Assembly (NCBI GenBank): GCA_026002815.1
Contig: BPGB01000013.1
Location: forward strand, 1-44,230
Reading direction: 5' to 3'
DNA length: 44,230 nucleotides
Origin: Candidatus Woesearchaeota archaeon
Lineage (GTDB): Archaea; Nanobdellota; Nanobdellia; Woesearchaeales; UBA9642
A model generated the notes under the pieces. The model ran no database searches. It was not told where the DNA came from and saw only the letters and a list, made by a program, of their open reading frames with translations. The position numbers were made by a program, and so were the translations under genes. Shown here piece after piece: positions 36,449 through 44,230 of this stretch. How positions within the stretch are numbered: the stretch's first letter is position 1; each line of letters opens with the position of its first letter.

Positions 36449-37456
36449 TCATATAGGTTCATCTTCCTTATAGTTCTTTTGTGCAACACTTCCTATCACT
36501 TCGTACCATCTCATAGGAGATATACCTTTTTTTCCAATTCTTTTGACTGTTAAATTTTCAACTGAAAGAATTTCTCCTTTTTTTATATCTCTCTTAGCAA
36601 CTAGATATTTCCTTGCTATATCAATATTTTTTAATTCGCTTTTTGAAGGTTTTTTTATGCCATTTCCTAATGCTTTTTCTATGTTTCTTATGGCTTTTAT
36701 CATGGCTTTTAATTCATCAGGTTCCAAACTTGCTTTGTGGTCTGGACCCGGCAAGGTTTTATCAAGTGTAAAATGCTTCTCTATAACCGTAGCCCCTAAA
36801 GCAACCGCAGCTATAGGCACCTCTATTCCGGGTGTGTGGTCTGAGTAGCCTACTTTTATTTTAAACGCATCTTTTATCGTAAGCATCGCCAATAGGTTTA
36901 CATCTTCGTATGGAGTTGGATACTCTGTATTACAGTGTAAAACAGTTATATCTTCTTTCTTTGTTCCATTTTCTATCAAAACATCTAATGCATCTTCTAT
37001 TTCTCCTAAATCAGCCATGCCTGTAGAAAGTATAACTTTTTTTCTATAACTTCCTATTTCTTTTAACAAAAGATAGTTTGTTATTTCCCCTGAAGGTATT
37101 TTAAATATTTCAAGTCCTAAATCTTTTAAAAATCTTGCACTTTCCAAATCAAAAGGCGTAGACATAAACATAATACCTATTTTATCACAATAATCTTTTA
37201 ATTCTTTAAAAGCCTCAAAACTAAGTTCAAGTTTTTTTACCATTTCAAGCTGAGTTTCCTCTTGACCTGTTGTTTTTTTCTGGTATTCGGCCTTTGGAGC
37301 AAACTTGCTTATAACATTTTCCGATTTAAAAGTCTGAAACTTTACAGCATCTGCCCCACACTCCTTGGCAACTTCCACCATCTTCTTAGCAATCTCTAAA
37401 CTTCCGTTGTGATTCACCCCAGCTTCTGCAATAATAAATGTTTTATTCATTTTCAT
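36449..37456 (-). CDS. legI: Nonulosonic acid synthase (NeuB/LegI family)
   Basis: 335 residues. It condenses phosphoenolpyruvate with a 2-amino-mannose-type sugar to give a nine-carbon acid. TFIIAEAGVNHNGSLEIAKK, CGADAVKFQTFKSENVI, FMSTPFDLESARFLKDLG, LEIFKIPSGEITNYLLL, ILSTGMADLGEIEDALDVL, LHCNTEYPTP and KVGYSDHTPG make the barrel; VIEKHFTLDKTLPGPDHKAS is the Mn/substrate site. The C-terminal SAF antifreeze-like domain (about 275-335) has LVAKRDIKKGEILSVENL. LegI is preferred over NeuB because of the adjoining legB, legC and ptmE homologues. Confidence 0.93.
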   Translation of the reverse strand: MKMNKTFIIAEAGVNHNGSLEIAKKMVEVAKECGADAVKFQTFKSENVISKFAPKAEYQKKTTGQEETQLEMVKKLELSFEAFKELKDYCDKIGIMFMSTPFDLESARFLKDLGLEIFKIPSGEITNYLLLKEIGSYRKKVILSTGMADLGEIEDALDVLIENGTKKEDITVLHCNTEYPTPYEDVNLLAMLTIKDAFKIKVGYSDHTPGIEVPIAAVALGATVIEKHFTLDKTLPGPDHKASLEPDELKAMIKAIRNIEKALGNGIKKPSKSELKNIDIARKYLVAKRDIKKGEILSVENLTVKRIGKKGISPMRWYEVIGSVAQKNYKEDEPI

Positions 37457-38772
37457 TCCTCTATAATTAGACTTTCTACAATGTCAGCAGAGTATGCTAA
37501 TAAATTTCTTTCAATAGCTTCTTTCCGCTCTTGAAAAGAATCATCTATTAAGATAGAATTTGAACTCATGAAATCTGTTTTATTCTGATTATCATTTATA
37601 AGTATTATATCATCAAATAATTTCATAATACCAAAATTTTCCAAAAAAGTTTCCAAATAATTTTTTTTATGCTTTGTTATTAAAAACACTTTCTTACCTT
37701 TATTTTTGGCATGAAATATAAACTTTATTACACTAATATTGATAGTTTTATCGTCTAAAGACAAGGTATCGTCAAAATCTATGTAAACATTTTCATATTT
37801 TAAATCCATTATAAACTTCCTGTCTAAACTCCTTTTAAGTATTATCTCGGATTGTATGTTGTTAGGATATAACTTAGAATCTTCATTTATTAATCCCATA
37901 CCTTGATAAATTAAGAGCTCTACAAGGTTTATTCCTAATGCTCTGTTTAAAGCTAAGGAACCAGGTACTCTAGGACCAATTTCTAATAATTTATATTTTC
38001 CATTTTTATCTTTTTTGACTTGGAAAAAAAAGATTCCATGCATGTTTAGATGAGATAATATTTTTTCTGCAAAAATTTTCATATATGATACGATTTCTTT
38101 ATCTTTAATCAATCGAGTTATTACTGCAATACCTCCTGAAACTTTTTTTCTCTCCCTTACTGAAAAATATAATAAATGCCCATTATGTGCGAAACAATCT
38201 ACTGTATATTCTTCAAAAGGTAGATATTCCGTTATAATATATTCCTCAGGATTTTTGTCTAAGAAGAAATCTCTGAATTGTTTAATTTTTGTTATGGTTA
38301 TAGAATTCTGTGAACCTTGACCTTTTTTTGGCTTAACAAACACAGGCCAATCAATTTTGCCATTTAGTACCTCATCGTACTTGTAGATTACAGGAACTGG
38401 TAATATATCTTTGAAAAATTCATATGTTTTATCTTTAAATCTTACAATTTCATGAATATTATAATCTGGAGTTAACAAAATTGAGTTGATTTTCGAAGCA
38501 TTTTTGCTCATCTCAAATGCAATATTGTCGTTAGCCGGAATTATAAACTTTATGTTTACTTTACCTATTAGTTTGTTCAATTCTTCGTAAAAATTTAATT
38601 CAAACTCAGGTGGCAATAAATACACATTCTTTTCAATCATTTCGCTCACTTTTGCAAATTTATTTTTTGCTAAAACTAGGTTAAAATATTTGTGATACTT
38701 CAAAGAATCTATTATTTCTTTAGCTATTTCAGTATCACAAGGTATTACTAATATATTGACTCTATCCATCAA
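37453..38772 (-). CDS. ATP-grasp–HAD-like fusion protein
   Basis: 439 residues in two parts. Residues about 1-325 are a CarB-like ATP-grasp unit: VFVKPKKGQGSQNSITITK (ATP loop, about 135), IITEYLPFEEYTVDCFAHNG, and LLEIGPRVPGSLALNRALGI (metal motif, E-x-G-x-R). Residues about 330-439 are HAD-like: YENVYIDFDDTLSLDDKTIN (D-x-D), KKVFLITKHKKNYLETFLEN and ILIDDSFQERKEAI (the final acidic motif). The fusion suggests two steps in series, e.g. ligation and removal of a phosphate, or regulation of one by the other. It lies between legC and neuB; the start overlaps legC by 4 bp. Confidence 0.85.
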   Translation of the reverse strand: MMDRVNILVIPCDTEIAKEIIDSLKYHKYFNLVLAKNKFAKVSEMIEKNVYLLPPEFELNFYEELNKLIGKVNIKFIIPANDNIAFEMSKNASKINSILLTPDYNIHEIVRFKDKTYEFFKDILPVPVIYKYDEVLNGKIDWPVFVKPKKGQGSQNSITITKIKQFRDFFLDKNPEEYIITEYLPFEEYTVDCFAHNGHLLYFSVRERKKVSGGIAVITRLIKDKEIVSYMKIFAEKILSHLNMHGIFFFQVKKDKNGKYKLLEIGPRVPGSLALNRALGINLVELLIYQGMGLINEDSKLYPNNIQSEIILKRSLDRKFIMDLKYENVYIDFDDTLSLDDKTINISVIKFIFHAKNKGKKVFLITKHKKNYLETFLENFGIMKLFDDIILINDNQNKTDFMSSNSILIDDSFQERKEAIERNLLAYSADIVESLIIEE

Positions 38773-39917
38773 AGCATTACTCCACTTGGAATATTTACAA
38801 CTCTATCTTCTAAATACTCGGCTGTTTTTGATTCAAAAGTATAACAGCCTTTATACATTGGCAATTTGTTCATCAGCACCCATACGGGTCTTGTATTTAC
38901 GCCGTTACTGTTTGTAAACTCTAAAAACTCATCTCTTTCTTTTCTACTATCTAACATAATAGCGTTTAGCCAGTAGTTGGATTTTGCGTTTATAGGCTCA
39001 GTTATAAAATTTATACCTATCGCATCAAAAAAATTTTTATAAGTCTTTGCCAACTCTCTTTTTATTTTAACAAATTTTTCCAAATTTTCAAGTTGCCCCA
39101 AAAGCAAAGCAGCGTTGATGTTAGGCATTCTATAATTATACCCTATCTCATCGTGATAGTATTCCCATTTGTGTGGTAGCTTTGCGGTGGTGCTGATGTG
39201 TTTTGCCTTTTGAGCCAGCTCTTGGTTGTCTGTGATGATTGCACCACCTCCACCAGATGTTATTATTTTATTTCCATTAAAGCTTAGTACGCCCATAAGT
39301 CCAAATATTCCAGCATGCTTGTTTTTGTAAAAACTTCCCATGGCTTCCGCTGCATCTTCCACCACCGGTATATTAAATTCCATGGCAATTTGGACTATCT
39401 CATCTATTCTACAAGTATGACCAAAGGTATGCATAGGAACAATTGCAGATATTTCTTTACCTGTTATTTTATTAACAACCTTTTTATCATAAATTTTGCA
39501 ATTTTCCTTTAAAAATTTCTTTAAACTCTTGGGACTCATTCCCAATGTATCCTCATCTACATCTACAAAAACAGGTTTTGCACCACAGTAGGAAATGGCA
39601 TTACAAGTAGCTACAAAAGTTAAAGGTTGAGTTATTACTTCTGTATCAGGCATAACTCCAGCCAACGATAAAGCCACATGAAGTGCGGAAGTTCCATTAA
39701 CGGTCATAATGCAATATTCAGAGTTAGTGTATTCGGATAATTTCTTTTCAATAAGGTTAACATACTGTCCTACACTTGATACAAAAGTTGAATCTATACA
39801 ATCTAAAACATATTTCTTCTCATTACCTATAAATAAAGGCTCGTGTAATGCTACAGAATCTTTTTTATAAAGATTTTTTACAAATTTTATAAATTCAAAA
39901 TACCAATCTTCCATCAT
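38769..39917 (-). CDS. legC: Aminotransferase, LegC type
   Basis: PLP-dependent DegT-family enzyme, 382 residues. LHEPLFIGNEKKYVLDCIDS and FVSSVGQYVNLIEKKLSE open it; YCIMTVNGTSALHVALSLAG, IPVVEDAAEAMGSFYKNKHA and GVLSFNGNKIITSGGGGAII contain, respectively, the phosphate site, the conserved Asp and the Schiff-base Lys (FNGNK-I-T-S-G-G-G). The FNGNKIITSGGGG form is the one I associate with LegC/PglE-like 4-aminotransferases of the bacillosamine/legionaminate route. It uses the 4-keto product of LegB. Its start overlaps the legB stop. Confidence 0.88.
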   Translation of the reverse strand: MMEDWYFEFIKFVKNLYKKDSVALHEPLFIGNEKKYVLDCIDSTFVSSVGQYVNLIEKKLSEYTNSEYCIMTVNGTSALHVALSLAGVMPDTEVITQPLTFVATCNAISYCGAKPVFVDVDEDTLGMSPKSLKKFLKENCKIYDKKVVNKITGKEISAIVPMHTFGHTCRIDEIVQIAMEFNIPVVEDAAEAMGSFYKNKHAGIFGLMGVLSFNGNKIITSGGGGAIITDNQELAQKAKHISTTAKLPHKWEYYHDEIGYNYRMPNINAALLLGQLENLEKFVKIKRELAKTYKNFFDAIGINFITEPINAKSNYWLNAIMLDSRKERDEFLEFTNSNGVNTRPVWVLMNKLPMYKGCYTFESKTAEYLEDRVVNIPSGVML

Positions 39918-40912
39918 ATGTTATAAATCCATGGTTTGTAATGGTTTAAATTTTCTGGATTTCTAAGCCATTCTATAGTAATTTTTAATCCTTCTTCTAG
40001 GGATGTTTGAGGTGTCCATCCGGTAAGTTCCTGCAGTTTTTTATTTGAACCTAATAATCTCTCAACTTCGCTATTTTCTGGTCTTTGTCTTTCCGGTTCT
40101 ACTTCTATTTTTGCTTCCGGATTAATCATTTCTATTATCATTTTTGCTAAATCTCCAATTGATATTTCCTTGCCAGTAGCTATATTTATCTCTTGCCCTA
40201 TTGTTTCGTTAGATTCTGCTATTTTTACAAAACCCTCTACGGTGTCTTTTACGAAAACAAGGTCTCTTGTGGGATGTAATGAACCAAGTTTTATATTTTT
40301 TTCTCCAGATAAAAGCTGGGTTATTATTGTAGGAATTACTGCTCTTGCTGATTGTCTTGGTCCATATGTGTTAAATGGTCTTACAATTACTACGGGAAGA
40401 TTAAAACTTCTATAAAAACTCTCTGCTATATAATCAGCTCCTATTTTTGTTGCTGAATAAGGTGATTGTCCTTGCTTTGGATGGTTTTCATCTATTGGAA
40501 CATATTTTGCTGTTCCGTAAACTTCCGATGTAGATGTTATAAGCACTTTTTCCACATTGTAGTCTCTTGCAGCTTGAAGTATATTCAAAGTACCCTTTAT
40601 ATTGGTATCTACATAACTATCCGGTGAGTGATAGCTATATGGAATACTTATCAAGGCAGCGAGATGGAATATAACATCAACCCCTTTTACGGCAGTTCTT
40701 ACACCGTTTGGGTCCCTTATATCACCAATAAATATTTCTAAATTTTCTAATACTTTCTTATCAAAACTCTCAAGCCACCCCCAAGTGTTAAATGAGTTGT
40801 AGCGAACAAATGCCTTAACTGAACATCCTTCCTTTAACAGCCTTTCCACTAAATGGCTGCCGATAAACCCCCCTGAACCTGTGATTAAAATTTTTTTATT
40901 TTTTAAATTCAT
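39914..40912 (-). CDS. legB: NAD-dependent nucleotide-sugar 4,6-dehydratase, LegB type
   Basis: Extended SDR, about 332 residues from the ATG at 40912; the reading from 40918 would begin with TTG. KKILITGSGGFIGSHLVERL (Rossmann loop), FIGDIRDPNGVRTAVKGVDV, SEVYGTAKYVPIDENHPKQG (Thr/Asp/Glu-type catalytic loop), SPYSATKIGADYIAESFYRS (Y-x3-K), and ARAVIPTIITQLLSGEKNIK plus LHPTRDLVFVKDTVEGFVKI (nucleotide site). The whole profile fits the GDP/UDP-GlcNAc 4,6-dehydratase LegB/PglF-like soluble branch. It makes the 4-keto sugar for LegC. The start overlaps the end of the fcl gene. Confidence 0.87.
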   Translation of the reverse strand: MNLKNKKILITGSGGFIGSHLVERLLKEGCSVKAFVRYNSFNTWGWLESFDKKVLENLEIFIGDIRDPNGVRTAVKGVDVIFHLAALISIPYSYHSPDSYVDTNIKGTLNILQAARDYNVEKVLITSTSEVYGTAKYVPIDENHPKQGQSPYSATKIGADYIAESFYRSFNLPVVIVRPFNTYGPRQSARAVIPTIITQLLSGEKNIKLGSLHPTRDLVFVKDTVEGFVKIAESNETIGQEINIATGKEISIGDLAKMIIEMINPEAKIEVEPERQRPENSEVERLLGSNKKLQELTGWTPQTSLEEGLKITIEWLRNPENLNHYKPWIYNI

Positions 40913-42066
40913 CTGCAAGAACCCCTTTTCTTTTTAGTTTTCCCAAATACCACTCATACGTCTTCCTTATTCCCTCTTCTAAACTTATTTTATACTTCCA
41001 GCCAAGTTGATTAATCTTGCTTACATCTAAAAGTTTTCTTGGTGTTCCATCTGGTTTGGAAAGATCATGGGTAATTTCTCCTTTAAATCCTATCATATCT
41101 TTAATTTTATATGCTAAGTCTTTTAATTTAATATCTTCGCCAGTTCCAATATTAACAAAATAATCATCGGAAAATTCTTTCATTTTATCTGAATCTATAT
41201 TTTCCATTAAATATATACATGCATCTGCCATATCATCAACATATAAAAACTCTCTATATACTTCTCCACTTCCCCATAAAGTAAGTGAAACTTGAGAATT
41301 AATAGGTGATGTATGATTTTTGATGCCTAAATGGGATAAGAGCTTCTATTATGGTTTCATCGTTATTATAATCTATTTTTTCATCAAGACCAAAACCTAT
41401 GGGATATTTTTTAAAGTCTTTTTTTATTCCTTCGATATCTCCTTGTTCTAAAAGTTTTGCTAAATGGAATTTTCTTATCAATGCTGGCAAGACATGGGAT
41501 GTTTCTAAATTAAAATTATCACCAATTCCATATAAATTTGTTGGCATAACAGATATAAAATTGGTTTTATATTGTTCATTAAAATATCTACATAGTTTTA
41601 TAGCAGAAATTTTTGCTATTGCATAAGGTTCATTGGTAGGTTCTAAGGTTCCAGTTAATAGATGTTCTTCTTTCATAGGTTGTGGAGCAAATTTAGGATA
41701 AATACAAGAGGAACCAAGATTTAATAGTTTTTTTGTTTTATATTTATAGGCGGAATGAATTACATTTACATCAATAGCTAAATTTTCGTAAATAAAATCT
41801 GCTTTATAAGTATTATTAGCAAGAATACCACCTACTTTTGCTGCTGCTAAAAAAACATATTCAGGTTGATAATCCTTAAAAAATTCTTCTGTTGCTGCCT
41901 GATTAGTTAAATCCACTTTAATTAATTCTATTTTTTGTATATCTGGTTTTCTACTACGATAGACTCCTATTAAATTATTAAAACCTTTTTCTAAAAGTCT
42001 TCTTGTTATAGTACTACCTACTAAGCCACTTGCACCTAAAACTGCTATTTTACTATTTTTTTGCAT
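40896..42066 (-). pseudogene. fcl: GDP-L-fucose synthase, single frameshift
   Basis: Epimerase/reductase that converts GDP-4-keto-6-deoxymannose to GDP-L-fucose. From 42066: [80 protein letters not shown]. It includes a 55-residue insertion (about 195-250, [20 protein letters not shown]) known from Bacteroidetes-type versions. The frame breaks near 41325-41332 (EALIP then FRHQ): the first frame stops at 41299, and the other continues [34 protein letters not shown] and on to 40896. One extra base would explain it. Residual sequence is otherwise highly conserved. It follows gmd by 28 bp. Confidence 0.87.
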
Positions 42067-42094
42067 TTCACATTCCTATACTTATATTATTTAT

Positions 42095-43234
42095 TCAATT
42101 AGGGTTATAAGTAATTATATGTTCCGTATAATGGAACCCTTTTCTCTTAGAAACATCTAATCCTTTTCCCGGAGGAGTTATCCCTACCCCCAATAAATCA
42201 TAATCTACCATAATATGGATTAAGTCTTCAAATGTTGTTTTTGGTTGCCATCCTAATTGTTTTTTTGCTTTTGTTATATCTGCTTGTAAATGATGTACTT
42301 CTGCTGGTCGAAAATAGCGAGGGTCAATTTCAATTAAAATATCTCCTATTTTAAAAAGATATTCCCATCTTTTATCAAAACTTTTTATCAATCCTTTTTC
42401 TTCTTTATCTTTGCCTTTCCATTCAATTTCAATTCCTGCATATAAAAAAGTCTTTTCAATAAATTCTCGAACAGAATGACTTTCTCCAGTCCCAACTACA
42501 TAATCATCCGGTATATCCTGTTGTAGCATCAACCACATCATCTCTACATAATCTGGTGCAAATCCCCAATCTCTTTTTGCATCCAGATTACCCATATATA
42601 ATTTTTTTTGTTTTCCTGCTAAAATATTTGCCAATCCTCTTGTTATCTTTCGAGTTACAAAAGTTTCTCCTCTTCTTGGGCTTTCGTGATTAAATAAAAT
42701 TCCATTACATGCAAATATATTATAGGATTCTCTATAATTTACTGTTATCCAATAAGCATAAACCTTTGCTGCTGCATAAGGACTTCTGGGATAAAATGGT
42801 GTTTTTTCGTTTTGTGGAGGAGGAGAAGCTCCAAACATTTCCGAAGAAGAAGCCTGATAAAATTTAGATTTTATGCCTGTTCTTCTTATTGCATCTAAGA
42901 TTCTTGTAGTACCTAATCCAGTAATATCACCACTATATTCTGGTATATCAAAACTTACTTTTACATGGCTTTGTGCTCCTAAATGATAAATTTCATCTGG
43001 CTGTATATCATAAAGTAATTGAACTATTTGCCCTGTATCTGATAATTCCCCATGATGTAAAAATAACCTTACATCTGGATTATGTGGATCTTTGTATATA
43101 TGATCAATCCTATGAGTATTAAATGAACTGGAACGACGTATCATACCATGTACTTCATACTCCTTAGAGAGCAAAAGTTCTGCCAGATAAGAACCATCCT
43201 GACCTGTTATTCCCGTAATTAATGCTTTTTTCAT
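42095..43234 (-). CDS. gmd: GDP-mannose 4,6-dehydratase
   Basis: 379 residues, first step from GDP-D-mannose to GDP-6-deoxy sugars. [20 protein letters not shown] (NADP loop), [80 protein letters not shown] (catalytic Y-x3-K), [20 protein letters not shown] and [12 protein letters not shown] are all classical Gmd. With fcl it gives GDP-L-fucose; GDP-rhamnose via another reductase cannot be excluded. It is the first gene of the long - strand polysaccharide locus, preceded by 246 bp of AT-rich, apparently gene-free DNA (43235-43480) that must hold the main promoter. Confidence 0.95.
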   Translation of the reverse strand: MKKALITGITGQDGSYLAELLLSKEYEVHGMIRRSSSFNTHRIDHIYKDPHNPDVRLFLHHGELSDTGQIVQLLYDIQPDEIYHLGAQSHVKVSFDIPEYSGDITGLGTTRILDAIRRTGIKSKFYQASSSEMFGASPPPQNEKTPFYPRSPYAAAKVYAYWITVNYRESYNIFACNGILFNHESPRRGETFVTRKITRGLANILAGKQKKLYMGNLDAKRDWGFAPDYVEMMWLMLQQDIPDDYVVGTGESHSVREFIEKTFLYAGIEIEWKGKDKEEKGLIKSFDKRWEYLFKIGDILIEIDPRYFRPAEVHHLQADITKAKKQLGWQPKTTFEDLIHIMVDYDLLGVGITPPGKGLDVSKRKGFHYTEHIITYNPN

Positions 43235-43480
43235 TGTTTTTCTCTTTATTATATAGTTATATAATTAATTTACTTCTAAAATCAATTTACATTATTGTTC
43301 CATTTATTAGTTATAATAGCAAATAATTTTTTCAAACAACTTTTGTCAATCCGATTTTATTTTCTTGTTCAAATTTTTTACTCATTTTTGATCTTAAAAA
43401 TTTATTTATTGATAGATTGTTTTTCTAAGAATATTTTCTTATTAGTTAAAAAATAATAATATTCTGGTATATTTTTAAGA

Positions 43481-44230
43481 TTATTTTTGTATTTCTTGAT
43501 GAATTTGATTGATTCCTTTTATAATTTCGCTATTGGTTTTTTGATCTAAATAATGAAAAAAACTCATTACGCCCAGTATGGCACTAAATAATAATCCTAT
43601 TAACCATTGAGTTGTATTAAATCGCTTATTTATACTCTCAAACCGTTTATCTGAATAATGAATTAAATCTTCAAAGCGTTTATTCATATATTGTAATTGT
43701 TCTTCAAAACGTTTATCAACGGAATCAATTCGCTTATCTATATTCTCAAATTTTTTATCTGAATAGTGGATTAAATCCTCAAAACGTTTATCCATATTTT
43801 GTAGTTGTTCCTCGAATCGTTTATTAATAGACTCAAAATGTTTATTCATATAATTGAATTGTTCTTCAAAACGCTTATCAACAGAATCTAATCGCTTATT
43901 CATAGAATCAAAATGTTTGTTCATATAATTAAATTGCTCTTCAAATCGCTTATCTATATTCTCAAACTTTTTATCTGAATAGTGGATTAAATCCTCAAAA
44001 CGTTTATCCATATTTTGTAGTTGTTCCTCGAATCGTTTATTAATAGACTCAAAATGTTTATTCATATAATTGAATTGTTCTTCGAATCGCTTATCTATAT
44101 TCGCAAATTTTTTATCTGAATAGTGGATTAAATCCTCAAAGCGTTTATCCATATTTTGTAGTTGTTCCTCGAATCGTTTATTCATAGACTCAAAATGTTT
44201 GTTCATATAATTAAATTGCTCCTCAAATCG
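43481..44230 (-). CDS. Coiled-coil repeat protein with C-terminal membrane segment, Bdr-like (5' end outside window)
   Basis: The frame is open to the right edge of the window (residues RFEEQFNY lie before the ATG at 44206), so the start is not seen. It consists of regular 7- and 11-residue units ending in K-R/K-F (for example NKHFESINKRFEEQ, NMDKRFEDLIHYSDKKF) grouped in a 47-residue super-repeat, then TQWLIGLLFSAILGVMSFFH, one membrane helix, and a short charged tail. This is the layout of spirochaete Bdr (KID-repeat) proteins: a cytoplasmic coiled coil anchored by the C-terminus. The function of such proteins is not established. Confidence 0.75.
   Translation of the reverse strand, partial: RFEEQFNYMNKHFESMNKRFEEQLQNMDKRFEDLIHYSDKKFANIDKRFEEQFNYMNKHFESINKRFEEQLQNMDKRFEDLIHYSDKKFENIDKRFEEQFNYMNKHFDSMNKRLDSVDKRFEEQFNYMNKHFESINKRFEEQLQNMDKRFEDLIHYSDKKFENIDKRIDSVDKRFEEQLQYMNKRFEDLIHYSDKRFESINKRFNTTQWLIGLLFSAILGVMSFFHYLDQKTNSEIIKGINQIHQEIQK
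43630..44230. repeat. In-gene tandem repeat, 141-bp unit with shorter sub-repeats
   Basis: The segment TCTGAATAGTGGATTAAATC recurs exactly 141 bp apart (43974 and 44115) and, counting shortened units, again near 43760. The units encode 47 residues made of 7- and 11-residue blocks. At least two full and two partial copies lie in the window and the array continues past its edge. Near-identical units mean length variation by slippage or recombination is likely. Confidence 0.8.

Noticed and set aside
40913-40918. TTG start for legB at 40918
   Set aside because: An ATG two codons later fits the family N-terminus, with a purine-rich site upstream.

Overview
The window is very AT-rich, gene-dense bacterial DNA. 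The best taxonomic clue is the first gene: a membrane–HAMP–SpoIIE-type phosphatase with a KLKTQQDADYYLTTLL-like linker, which I recall as typical of Leptospira phosphatases. A Bdr-like repeat protein sits at the other end and nonulosonate genes lie between, so a low-GC spirochaete, perhaps Leptospirales-like, is my best guess with modest confidence. No rRNA, tRNA or CRISPR array was seen.

Layout. (1) 1-6.5 kb, housekeeping: a 5'-truncated SpoIIE phosphatase on +, then on - a tight operon aroC > S41-like lipoprotein protease (frameshifted) > pteridine-reductase-like SDR > folB, preceded by a small membrane-anchored protein. (2) 6.7-10 kb, + strand accessory cassette: two proteins that look like remote uracil-DNA-glycosylase-superfamily members (the second interrupted by an in-frame TGA), a coiled-coil protein, and a protein with a faint sigma-factor architecture whose start lies just past a small inverted-repeat element. 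A clean terminator closes it. (3) 10-13.2 kb: two tandem AAA-ATPase-like/PD-(D/E)XK nuclease paralogues, one with two frameshifts. (4) 13.2-14.3 kb: two adjacent MITE-like elements (one with a 9-bp target duplication) and decayed DNA. (5) 14.3-43.2 kb: a huge - strand surface-polysaccharide locus, mostly with overlapping genes. (6) 43.5 kb to the edge: a coiled-coil repeat protein with a C-terminal membrane segment, open at the window edge.

The polysaccharide locus, read in its transcription direction (high to low coordinates), starts with gmd and fcl (GDP-L-fucose). It continues with a legionaminic/sialic-type nonulosonate module: legB, legC, an ATP-grasp–HAD fusion, neuB/legI, a second ATP-grasp, a HAD hydrolase, a TylF-type and a second methyltransferase, neuC/legG, a PIG-L deacetylase, ptmE-like and neuA/legF. 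Next come a flippase, a DUF115/GT42-like candidate nonulosonate transferase, a truncated glycosyltransferase, a cupin, a DegT-family aminotransferase, a methyltransferase, several glycosyltransferases and a Wzy-like polymerase. It ends with a GDP-D-glycero-D-manno-heptose module: hddA, a methyltransferase, a gmhA–hddC fusion and a decayed gmhB. No LegH-type acetyltransferase is evident; two ATP-grasp enzymes and a deacetylase occupy the module instead, which is the most interesting biochemical hint here.

The region is scarred. Besides true remnants (gmhB, an S23-type four-helix-bundle protein, glycosyltransferase tails), several otherwise well-conserved genes carry a single-base frameshift or one stop codon, some of them in homopolymers. 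These are either sequencing/assembly errors, phase-variation-like slippage, or recent pseudogenes; read-level data would decide.
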